A stretch of 64,000 nucleotides of DNA, taken from assembly GCA_009692585.1 (NCBI GenBank), contig SHYX01000021.1, positions 18,963 to 82,962 of the forward strand. Reading direction: 5' to 3'. Positions 53,064 through 60,832 of this stretch are shown here, one piece after another. Position numbers and translations under genes: made by a program. The notes below the pieces were generated by a model. It was given only the letters and a program-made list of their open reading frames with translations, made no database searches and was not told the DNA's origin. Source of the stretch: Myxococcales bacterium (GTDB lineage Bacteria; Myxococcota; UBA796; SXON01). The stretch's first letter is position 1, and each line of letters begins with the position of its first letter.

Positions 53064-55192
53064 TCCCGGTCCGTGCGTTTCACCTTCGCGACGTCCTCAC
53101 GCTCGGCGCCGTAGTAGGTGTAGTAATAGTAATAGCCGTACGACTTGCGCTGGATGTCGAAGTCGTTGAGCACCACCCCGATGAGTCGGGCGTTGACGTC
53201 GGTGAGCTGCCGCTTGGCCTGCAGCACGAGGTCGCGCGCCACCTTGAAGCTCTTGATCACCATGATGACGCCGTCCACATGCGCGGACAGCACCACCGCG
53301 TCGGTGACCGCCACCACCGGAGGGGAGTCGATGATGACCAGGTCGAAGCTCTGGTTGAGCAGATCGAGCGCGCGCACGCAGGCCTCCGAACCCAACATCT
53401 CCGCCGGATTCGGCGGACGGGGGCCCGACGGGATGAGGAACAGGCCCTCCTGCGGCGTGGGCTGAACGACCTGCTCGACAGTGCTGGCCCCGGTGATGAG
53501 CGTGGAGATGCCATGCTCGTTGTCGATGCCAAACGCATGGTGTAGCGACGGCCGTCGCAGATCCGCGTCGACCAGGCAGACCCGCCGCCCGGTGGCGGCG
53601 AAGCTGATGCCGAGGTTGATGCTGGAGGTGGTCTTTCCCTCGCGCGGCCCGGCCGAGGTGATCAGGAGCCGGCGCGGGGGCTTGCCATCGGCCCGCGCGC
53701 TGAAGTTCACCGTGGTGCGGATGTTGCGGACGAACTCCGCAAATGCAGATTTCGGGTATTTATAACTGTAGAGATAGCGTTCGCGGGCCATCTCCCACCC
53801 CTCGCCCGCCAGTCCCGGAACGCTGGGCACGATGCCGAGGAAATCCACGCCCAAGGCCTCGACCTCCTCGCGGGTCTTGATGGTCGTATCCATGTAATCG
53901 AAGAACAACGCCAGGGAAACCCCGGTCAACAGTCCCATGGCGATGGCGATGGCGATGTTGCGCGCGTAGTTGGGCTCGACGGGGTCCTTGAGCGCCTCCG
54001 CGGGGTCGATGACCGCGATGTTGTTCTCCTTGAGTGACGCGGTGACCGCCATCTCCTGGCGTTTGGCGATCAGCGTCTCGTAGATGGTCCGGCTGGCCTC
54101 CACGCCGCGCCGGAGGACGCTGTAGTCGGCCTGCGGACCGTCGGTCGCCAGCGCGCTGGCGGTCGTGGTCTCGATGGTGATGCGCAATTCTTCCACGGCG
54201 CGCGTGGCCCGGTCCCGCTCGGACCGCAGGCGACCCAGTTCACCCCCCGCCTTGGTCCGGATCTGCCCCTCGACCCGGGATACCCGGCCCGCCTGCTCCA
54301 CCACCTTCGGGTGCTTCTCGCCGAGGGTGGTCCGCAGCCCATCGAGCTCCCGCGTCTCCTCTTCGAAAGAATCGGCCAGCGTCGTCGCGGCGATGAGCGA
54401 CGCCACCGCGATCGGATCCTTCTGCCCGCGGAGCGCCGAATCGAGCGCGGCGAACTCGGCCTCGGCCTCGGCAAGTTGGCCTTCTGCCTTCCCCTTTTCG
54501 ATCGCGAGCTGCTCGATCTGCTGGCTGGCCACGTGGCCCTTTTCTTCGGTGTCCAGCACGATCTGGTTGTGCTTGCGTCGGAAGGCCAGGAGCTCGGCCT
54601 CGTCCGAGCGCCAATCGGCTTCCGCCTTTTCCGTCTCCTTGTCCAACCAGGCCAGGCCGGTGAGCATGCCCCGGTTGAGTTCTTCGAGATTTCGATCGAC
54701 GAACACATCGGTCCACGCCGCACAGATCCGCTCGGCGAGCTCGGCGGTACGGGCCTTGCAGAAGACCCACACGATGCGGGACTTCGGCACCCGCTCGATC
54801 GAAATCTGGAGCAGCAGGGCCTCGATCGGGCTCTCCAGGTCACGATAACTCTCGTGTTCAGCCAGCCCCAGGCGTTCGAAAACCGCCCGCGCCTGGACCC
54901 GGCTGCGCAGCTTCTTGTCCTGGGTGGTGTAGTACTCCTGGTCGGACAGGTACTGGCCCGACCCGTGCTCGCCGAACGCGTCGAGGTTGCCGATGATCCG
55001 GGGCTCGGCGTTGATCTGCATCGACGCGCTGGCCTGGTAGACCGGCGGGGTCAACAGCGTGACCACCGTCACGCTGCCGACGATCAGCGAGAACGCGGTG
55101 ATGAGCGTCCACAGCCGCTTCCGGATGGTGCGCCAGTAGTCGCGCAGATGCAGGATCTCGCTGAGACTCGCGTCGCCGGTGTCGTTCCCCAT
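53060..55192 (-). CDS. Wzc-like polysaccharide co-polymerase with C-terminal tyrosine autokinase
   Basis: 710 residues. An N-terminal Wzz domain with two membrane spans (about residues 28-50 and 420-445) and long coiled coils (AEADWRSDEAELLAFRRKH) lies in the periplasm. The cytosolic BY-kinase has Walker A TSAGPREGKTTSSINLG, Walker A' CLVDADLRRPSLH, and Walker B LVIIDSPPV. The C-terminus ends in a tyrosine cluster (YGYYYYYTYYG), the expected autophosphorylation site. It controls chain length and export of surface polysaccharide. The start codon is 86 bp from the divergent phosphatase gene and it is coupled to the polymerase gene downstream. Confidence 0.92.
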   Translation of the reverse strand: MGNDTGDASLSEILHLRDYWRTIRKRLWTLITAFSLIVGSVTVVTLLTPPVYQASASMQINAEPRIIGNLDAFGEHGSGQYLSDQEYYTTQDKKLRSRVQARAVFERLGLAEHESYRDLESPIEALLLQISIERVPKSRIVWVFCKARTAELAERICAAWTDVFVDRNLEELNRGMLTGLAWLDKETEKAEADWRSDEAELLAFRRKHNQIVLDTEEKGHVASQQIEQLAIEKGKAEGQLAEAEAEFAALDSALRGQKDPIAVASLIAATTLADSFEEETRELDGLRTTLGEKHPKVVEQAGRVSRVEGQIRTKAGGELGRLRSERDRATRAVEELRITIETTTASALATDGPQADYSVLRRGVEASRTIYETLIAKRQEMAVTASLKENNIAVIDPAEALKDPVEPNYARNIAIAIAMGLLTGVSLALFFDYMDTTIKTREEVEALGVDFLGIVPSVPGLAGEGWEMARERYLYSYKYPKSAFAEFVRNIRTTVNFSARADGKPPRRLLITSAGPREGKTTSSINLGISFAATGRRVCLVDADLRRPSLHHAFGIDNEHGISTLITGASTVEQVVQPTPQEGLFLIPSGPRPPNPAEMLGSEACVRALDLLNQSFDLVIIDSPPVVAVTDAVVLSAHVDGVIMVIKSFKVARDLVLQAKRQLTDVNARLIGVVLNDFDIQRKSYGYYYYYTYYGAEREDVAKVKRTDRE

Positions 55193-55278
55193 CGAACGGC
55201 GGGGGCGGTGCGGTCGACTCGGGGATTCGGACAGAGGTCACCGGGAGCGTTAGACAACGTAGCCTTTCGGAGCCCCCG

Positions 55279-56931
55279 CTGTCCCGCCCCACGCCGACCT
55301 CCGCCCGCGCCGTCGTCATCGGCCTGGACGGGGCCACGTGGAAACTCCTGGACCGGCTGTTCCTCGAAGGGGTGATGCCCAACCTGGCGCGGCTGCAGGC
55401 GCAAGGCTGCTCGGGGCCGTTGTGGAGCGTCATCCCGCCGATGACCGCCACCGCCTGGACCAGCTACCAGACCGGAAAAGGGCCCGGCAAACACGGTGTG
55501 TTCGACTGGACCGAACCGGTGCCGGGCACCTACCTCTACCGGCCGATCGACTCGACCCACATGCAGAGCCGCACCATCTTCGAGTTGCTCTCCGCCCGGC
55601 AGCGGCGCGTCGCGACGGTCAACCTGCCGCTGACCTTCCCCGCCCGCGCGATCAACGGCGTCGCCATCGGCGACATGCTCACCCCGAGCAAGGACACCCC
55701 CGGCTTCCTGTACCCGCCGGAGTTCCGGGCAACCCTCGATCGGCTCGCCCCTGACTACAAGATCGACACCCACCTCTGTGACCACGAAGCCGACGTGCTC
55801 CCCTTCCTGGCCCGCCTGACCCACCTCATCGAAGAGCGTGGCAAGGTGGTCCGCCACCTGATGGAATCCGAGCCCTGGGACCTCTTCTCCTGCGTCTGGG
55901 TCGAAATGGACCGGATGCAGCACTGCCTCTGGCACATCGTGGACCCGCTCCACCCGCGCTTCGATGCCGCCCTGGCCGCGACGTACCGCGAGCGGATCCT
56001 CGACGTCTACCGACTGCTGGACGTGCGCATCGGCGAGATGGTGGATCGGCGCCCCCCCGGGGCCAACGTGTTCTTCGTCAGCGACCACGGCTTCGGACCC
56101 TGCCGCTACAAGGTGTTCCTGAACACCTGGCTGGCCCAGGAGGGTTTCCTGAGGTTCAAGGACGGCGGCCGGGCGACCCGGAACCGCCTCCGGCTGGTGC
56201 GCGGCGTGCTCGATCGGGTGGGGGTCGACTCGCGCCAGCTCCTGGACACGGCCCGGCGGCTCGGTGGCGACGCCCTCCTGGGCGCTGGCGACTCCTTGTC
56301 GCGCTTCGCGGCCGAGATCGACTGGGAGCACACCAGCGCCTTCTGCCACGGCACCAACGCCATCCGCATCAACCTGAAGGGGCGCGACCGACACGGAAGT
56401 GTCGACCCGGCGGACTACGATGCCCTCATCGCGCGGTTGCAGGCGCGCCTGTGTGCGATGCGCGACCCTGAGGGGGGCGTGGTCGTGCGCGCGGCGCGGC
56501 GGCGGGACGAACTCTACGACGGCCCCAACGTCGCGCTCGCCGCCGACCTGTTGGTGGCGGAGCACGACGACAGCGTGTGGTTCTACTACTCCGAGGGCGA
56601 GGTGCCGTCGGCCGTCTTCGAGCCCAGCGGCTGGGCCAGCGGGAACCACGAGCCGGACGGGCTGTTCCTGGCGTGGGGGCCGGACATCGCGCCGGGAACG
56701 CGCGAGGGCACCTCGATCAACGACATCTTTCCCACGCTCTTGGCGCTGATGGACGTCCCGATTCCGGACGACGTGGACGGCCAGGTGCTACGCGACATCC
56801 TTCGCCCCGGACGGGCGCTGCGGCCCCGTTGGTCGGCGGCGACCGGCTGGACCGGTCAGGCGCGCGTGTCCGACGCCGCAACCGACCGCGCCATCGAAGC
56901 GCGGCTCCGCGGCCTCGGCTACCTGCAGTAG
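55279..56931 (+). CDS. Alkaline-phosphatase-superfamily phosphodiesterase/phosphatase
   Basis: 550 residues if the CTG at 55279 is the start; GGAG lies 6 bases upstream. The first ATG (55372) would remove the metal-binding aspartate in VVIGLDGATWKLLD, so it is unlikely. The nucleophile Thr lies in PPMTATAWTSYQTGKGPGK, and the later metal ligands are in WVEMDRMQH, FFVSDHGFGP and the DGLFLAWGP region. This fold cleaves phosphomonoesters or diesters; related enzymes occur in surface-glycan loci. The substrate is unknown. The gene ends in the left arm of a strong hairpin. Confidence 0.82.
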   Translation: MSRPTPTSARAVVIGLDGATWKLLDRLFLEGVMPNLARLQAQGCSGPLWSVIPPMTATAWTSYQTGKGPGKHGVFDWTEPVPGTYLYRPIDSTHMQSRTIFELLSARQRRVATVNLPLTFPARAINGVAIGDMLTPSKDTPGFLYPPEFRATLDRLAPDYKIDTHLCDHEADVLPFLARLTHLIEERGKVVRHLMESEPWDLFSCVWVEMDRMQHCLWHIVDPLHPRFDAALAATYRERILDVYRLLDVRIGEMVDRRPPGANVFFVSDHGFGPCRYKVFLNTWLAQEGFLRFKDGGRATRNRLRLVRGVLDRVGVDSRQLLDTARRLGGDALLGAGDSLSRFAAEIDWEHTSAFCHGTNAIRINLKGRDRHGSVDPADYDALIARLQARLCAMRDPEGGVVVRAARRRDELYDGPNVALAADLLVAEHDDSVWFYYSEGEVPSAVFEPSGWASGNHEPDGLFLAWGPDIAPGTREGTSINDIFPTLLALMDVPIPDDVDGQVLRDILRPGRALRPRWSAATGWTGQARVSDAATDRAIEARLRGLGYLQ

Positions 56932-56969
56932 CCACCCATGCCGCCCGGTCGAGCGGCATGGGTGGCTGC
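56928..56969 (+). terminator. Strong stem-loop at the end of the phosphatase gene
   Basis: A 17-bp stem with one G-U pair: left arm 56928-56944, 8-base loop 56945-56952, right arm 56953-56969. The left arm contains the TAG stop codon (56929-56931). There is no U-run downstream, so it is not a classical intrinsic terminator; it could still stop transcription or protect the 3' end. It is the first half of repeat-element copy B. Confidence 0.6.
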
Positions 56970-57046
56970 GGAGAGGGGGAGAGCGCCGCGTCCCGGCGCG
57001 TTATCAACGCGGTAGGGGGAGAGGCCGGCGAGGCCTTTCCCCCGTT
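56928..57046 (+). repeat. Two-hairpin intergenic element, copy B
   Basis: Consists of the hairpin built on CCCATGCCGC and GCGGCATGGG followed by a second hairpin with arms 57015-57026 and 57032-57043 (12 bp with one G-U pair) and loop GGCGA, flanked by GGTAGGGGGA and TTCCCCCGTT. Copy A at 16657-16826 shares both modules, their order, the loop of the second, and the placement between one gene's stop and the next gene's start. In this copy the second hairpin ends 5 bases before the methyltransferase start. Confidence 0.7.
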
Positions 57047-57048
57047 AG

Positions 57049-57942
57049 ATGATCGCAATGGCCACCGACGACAACACCGCCCGACAGGCGGGGATCTACG
57101 ACGAGAAGCTCGGCGAGCTGAGCGACTTCGACCACCCCCACAACCTCACCCTGCTGCACCAGCGCCGGCTGCTCCAGGCGCTGGAGCTCGCGGACGGCGC
57201 CTCGGTGTTGGAGTTGGGCGGCCACCGCTCGGGCGCCCTGCCGTGGTTGGAGCGGCACCATCGCGTCGTCGGACACGGCATCGACATCTCGTCGGTGTGG
57301 GTGGACGCCCACAACCGCCTCGCGGCCGCACGCGGCTCGGCGACCGCGTGGACTGTCGGCAGCGCCGAGTCGCTCCCCTTCGGCGACGCGAGCATCGACG
57401 GGCTCGTGGCCTTCGACGTCTTCGAGCACGTCAGCGACATGCTCGCCGCGCTGGGCGAAGCCTCGCGGGTGCTGCGGCCGGGCGGTCGGCTGGTGTGCCA
57501 CCTGCCGGTGGCCGACATCGGCGGCAGCTTCGACGGCTGGCAGCGTCGCCGCGACCCCGCCGCCTTCGCCGCGCGCCAGGCCAGCGTCGGCCACTACCAC
57601 GAACGCCTGCCGACACGCCTCCAGATGCGCACCCGGCTGGAGTCCTGCGGCTTCGACGTTCTCGAAGTCCGCAGCTTCAACGTATGGTTACAACCGATTC
57701 ACGACCACCGCCTCATCCCGTGGTTGGGTAGGCTCCGCCATCGGGGCGGCGCCCGCGACGCCGCGGGCACGCCGACGCAGAGCGGCGAACTTCCCAGGCA
57801 GAGCGCCAGTCGCTACCAGAAGCTCTACGCCGCGGTGGCGCTTCCGGTCGCCCAGGCGCTCACTGGCGCGGACGCCATCGGGGCGCGGCTGGGCATCGGG
57901 GGCAGCGCGAGCTTCGTCGCGGCTCGGTCGCGGCGGGGGTAG
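57049..57942 (+). CDS. Class I SAM-dependent methyltransferase
   Basis: 297 residues from ATG 57049 (a second ATG at 57058 is equally possible). Motif I is VLELGGHRSGALP, an atypical glycine loop; the acidic residue is in GHGIDISSVWVD; and SAESLPFGDASIDGLVAFDV with RVLRPGGRLVCHLP are the standard Methyltransf_11 blocks. The C-terminal 90 residues are specific to this protein. The substrate could be a polysaccharide, lipid or protein of the neighbouring envelope locus. The start lies right after repeat-element copy B. Confidence 0.85.
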   Translation: MIAMATDDNTARQAGIYDEKLGELSDFDHPHNLTLLHQRRLLQALELADGASVLELGGHRSGALPWLERHHRVVGHGIDISSVWVDAHNRLAAARGSATAWTVGSAESLPFGDASIDGLVAFDVFEHVSDMLAALGEASRVLRPGGRLVCHLPVADIGGSFDGWQRRRDPAAFAARQASVGHYHERLPTRLQMRTRLESCGFDVLEVRSFNVWLQPIHDHRLIPWLGRLRHRGGARDAAGTPTQSGELPRQSASRYQKLYAAVALPVAQALTGADAIGARLGIGGSASFVAARSRRG

Positions 57943-57968
57943 GGCCCGGTGGCGGCGCCCGGAAGCCG

Positions 57969-59444
57969 CTACACCGTCCCCCACTTCCCGATGCCGACGC
58001 TGGGAATGGCCTTGGTCAGGGTACTCTTCACGATTTCGCTGAGGACGGTCACGCCGCCCAGCATCTCCATCAGCTCCTCGCGGCCTTCGGACTTGCTGAG
58101 CTTGCGACGGATGAGGTCGGGCCGCATGTAGAAGTTGAGGTAGGCCTTGGTGCGGTACTGGCGCAGACGCTCGGCGGTGAAGGTCTCTGTTTCGAGCTGC
58201 GGAATCGGGCCACCACCGTTGATGGTGTACCGACGCCAGAAGTCCCCGTCCACGTATCCGCGTTCCTGCGCGATCCGGTACAGGTCGGTCGCGGGAAGCG
58301 CGGTGGCGACCGAGTAGCTGGCCCAGTCCAGCCCCAGACTGGCGGAGAAGTTGATCATCTCCTCGATGTCCTGCGGCGAGGCGTCGTAGTAGCCGACCAT
58401 GAAGTAGCCCCGCGTTTCGATGCCCACCTCGCGCGCGATGCGGAAGGCGCGCTCGGTCTGCTCGCGGGTGATTTGCTTGTTCATGATCTTGAGGACGCGA
58501 TCGGTGCCGGCCTCGACGCCCATGTGGATGCTGCGCAGACCGGCGCTCTTGAGCAGCTCGAGCACCTCACGGTCGACCGTATCGACACGGGCGCGGATGT
58601 TGAATTTCACCTTCAGGTTGCGACGCAGAATCTCCTCGGAGAACTTGCGCATCCGCTTTTTGCCGATGGTGAACGTCTCGTCGAACATGACGATCTCCCG
58701 AACGCCGTGCTGCTTGACGAGGTACTCCATCTCGTCCACGACCAGCTCAGGAGCGCGGAAGCGAAGCTTGTCGCTGTACACCTGGCTGCAATAGCCGCAG
58801 TGCCAGGGGCAGCCGCGGGTGGTGACCATGGTCGCGAAGGGCTTGAGCAGCGTCAGGCAGTGGTACCGGTTGACGTCGACGAGGTCCCAGGCCGGCATCG
58901 GGTATTTGTCGATGTCCTTCGGCACCGCCCGCGTCGCGTTCATCACGATTTCGCCGCCCTTGCGGACGCAGGTGCCGGGAATATCGTCGAGGCTGGCGCC
59001 CGCCTCGACCGCCTCGCAGATGTCGAGGAAAGTCTCCTCGCCATCGCCGACCACCGCCAGGTCGAAGCAGTCCCACGTCAGCGACTCCTTCGGGTAGATG
59101 CTCAGATGGGGCCCGCCGACCACGACGATCGCCTCGGGGCACGCCTCTTTGACCATCTGGGCGACCTCGATGACCGCCGGCCAGCCGAGGGTCTTCGCGG
59201 TGAGCGCCACGATGTGCGGGCCGAACTCACGAACCCGGGCGTGGGCGTCCTTCGGGAAGAGGTTCTCGGCGTGCAGGTCGATGTACCCGATCGGGAACCC
59301 GGCCTCCCGGACCCAGGCAGCGAGCTGCAGCAGGGGAAGCGACGGGAAAATACCCAGCTTTTCTGCGGCCTTTTGCGACAGGGGCTGCTGATCGGCCGCT
59401 TCATGGTACTTCATGAAGAGGATGCGGGTCTTCTTGTTGCTCAC
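57969..59444 (-). CDS. B12-binding-domain radical SAM protein
   Basis: 491 residues. The N-terminal about 160 residues form a cobalamin-binding Rossmann domain (LPLLQLAAWVREAGFPIGY, IVVVGGPHLSIYP). The radical SAM core has CxxxCxxC in TTRGCPWHCGYCSQVY near residue 220, with MFDETFTIG and SIHMGVEAGTDRVLK. This group carries out methylations, ring changes or other radical reactions on lipids, hopanoids, antibiotics or tetrapyrroles; the reaction here is not predictable. It is convergent with the methyltransferase gene, 26 bp away. Confidence 0.9.
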   Translation of the reverse strand: MSNKKTRILFMKYHEAADQQPLSQKAAEKLGIFPSLPLLQLAAWVREAGFPIGYIDLHAENLFPKDAHARVREFGPHIVALTAKTLGWPAVIEVAQMVKEACPEAIVVVGGPHLSIYPKESLTWDCFDLAVVGDGEETFLDICEAVEAGASLDDIPGTCVRKGGEIVMNATRAVPKDIDKYPMPAWDLVDVNRYHCLTLLKPFATMVTTRGCPWHCGYCSQVYSDKLRFRAPELVVDEMEYLVKQHGVREIVMFDETFTIGKKRMRKFSEEILRRNLKVKFNIRARVDTVDREVLELLKSAGLRSIHMGVEAGTDRVLKIMNKQITREQTERAFRIAREVGIETRGYFMVGYYDASPQDIEEMINFSASLGLDWASYSVATALPATDLYRIAQERGYVDGDFWRRYTINGGGPIPQLETETFTAERLRQYRTKAYLNFYMRPDLIRRKLSKSEGREELMEMLGGVTVLSEIVKSTLTKAIPSVGIGKWGTV

Positions 59445-59558
59445 GCGAACCCCAGGTCAGTCCATCGTAGCACCGGGTTTCGGCGCGCCGAGCGAGCGGG
59501 GCCAGAATGTCAGGCATCGGTCAGGCGTGCTACAGCAGCGCAACCGAGGATCCCGTCC

Positions 59559-60107
59559 ATGCTTTTCGCCTTCGCGCTCGCAGCCTGCACCACCGAAACC
59601 CCCGACAGCAGCGACAACGGCGACTCCGGCGGGGACACCGCGCCCACGATCACCGCGCCGCCGCTGGTGATCAACGAAGTCCTCGCCAAAAACGACACCT
59701 ACAACACCGATAACGCCGGCGAGAACGACGATTGGGTGGAGTTGTACAACCCCAGTGACACCATCCTGCAGCTCGACGGCTTCTACCTCTCCGACACCGA
59801 GAGCGAGCCCACCCTGTACCAGTTCCCGGCCGGCAAGGGCGTTCAGGGGCATGGGTACCTCGTGGTGTGGTGCGACAAAGCGCAGGCCGAGCAGGAGACC
59901 ACCGAAGAGCTCCACGCCACCTTCAAGCTCGGGGCCAAAGGAGACTTCGTGTTCCTGAGCTACGCCGAGGACAATCAGGTGGTGACCGCCGACTCGGTAC
60001 GGTGGGACAGCACCCAGACCGCCGACATCGCGGCGGCGCGCGTGCCGGACGGCTCAAAGAACTGGGTGAACCAAGCGCCCACGTACGACGAATCCAACGG
60101 CGGCTGA
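59559..60107 (+). CDS. Lamin-tail-domain lipoprotein
   Basis: 182 residues from ATG 59559. The N-terminus MLFAFALAAC is a short signal with the lipobox Cys at residue 10. After a Thr/Asp-rich linker comes a lamin-tail (LTD) beta-sandwich: PLVINEVLAKND, DWVELYNPSDTILQLDGFYL, HGYLVVWCDK and FVFLSYAEDNQ. LTD modules occur in bacterial exported proteins and probably mediate binding. The frame is open far upstream over the antisense of the radical SAM gene, which is ignored. Confidence 0.83.
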   Translation: MLFAFALAACTTETPDSSDNGDSGGDTAPTITAPPLVINEVLAKNDTYNTDNAGENDDWVELYNPSDTILQLDGFYLSDTESEPTLYQFPAGKGVQGHGYLVVWCDKAQAEQETTEELHATFKLGAKGDFVFLSYAEDNQVVTADSVRWDSTQTADIAAARVPDGSKNWVNQAPTYDESNGG

Positions 60108-60149
60108 GCCCGGCGGCGCTGGTCATCGGCGCGGCGGACGCACCCCGCT

Positions 60150-60545
60150 TCAATCCGGCTGGGTCGGCTCGGTCAACACGCCCGCCCGCCCATCGGTCGT
60201 CACCCCCGCGAGCCCGACGGCGACCGTGGAGTACCCGGTGGTGGGCAGCCCGAGGACCTGCCGGACGGCTTCGTCGCGCAAGCGCGCGGTCGGCGTATCG
60301 GGTGTCGACCACAAGCTCATCCGCCACGTGGTCGCGCACGAGCCGACGTCCGGCCGCATGCGGGTGACGGCCGCCGCAACGTGTTCGCGCTCGAACGCGA
60401 GCATCTCGCCGGCGCCCAGACGCTCCCGCCCCGCCAGCCACTCGCGGTAGCGGTCGTTTCGCCAGGTCACCAGTTCGACGAGCGGGGCCTGGCAACGTGC
60501 CGCGCGCAGCTCCCCGGGCTCGCACGCGAGCAGCAGCCAGATCAA
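60150..60545 (-). CDS. Putative small lipoprotein
   Basis: 131 residues from TTG 60545, which overlaps the stop of the DUF1279-like gene (TTGA). The N-terminus MIWLLLAC ends in a lipobox Cys. The mature part has four further Cys-poor helical stretches (LAGRERLGAGEMLAFEREHV) and a short C-terminal beta segment. Family unknown. Its start, coupled to the preceding gene, places it in the dsbD operon. Confidence 0.65.
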   Translation of the reverse strand: MIWLLLACEPGELRAARCQAPLVELVTWRNDRYREWLAGRERLGAGEMLAFEREHVAAAVTRMRPDVGSCATTWRMSLWSTPDTPTARLRDEAVRQVLGLPTTGYSTVAVGLAGVTTDGRAGVLTEPTQPD

Positions 60546-60832
60546 GTTACCGTCGGATCGCCGATCAGCCGCCGCCGCACCCTGGCCGCCAGCGGCAACA
60601 GCGCCGCGACCAGCGCCACCCGGGCCGGCATCAGCAGCTTGGCGATGAGGTAGGCGCCGGCGAAGGTGCTGGCACTACCGACGTGGCTCTCGAGCCACGG
60701 CCAATCCAGCCCGAGCTCGATGACCACGGCCGCCACGGCGAGGTTCAGGCCGAAGACGGCGAACCACACCACCAGTCCCAAGGAGCCATACTCTTCGATC
60801 AAGGCGCGGGCGCGGTCAGAGAAGCGTTGCAT
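60542..60832 (-). CDS. DUF1279/FAM210-like membrane protein
   Basis: 96 residues. The N-terminal RFSDRARALIEEYGSLGLVVW and two hydrophobic segments (FAVFGLNLAVAAVVIELGLDW and TFAGAYLIAKLLMPARVALVAALLP) match the layout of DUF1279 proteins, related to mitochondrial FAM210. Function in bacteria is not known to me. The start overlaps the dsbD stop by one base (TAATG) and its stop overlaps the lipoprotein start, so all three genes are translated together. Confidence 0.72.
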   Translation of the reverse strand: MQRFSDRARALIEEYGSLGLVVWFAVFGLNLAVAAVVIELGLDWPWLESHVGSASTFAGAYLIAKLLMPARVALVAALLPLAARVRRRLIGDPTVT

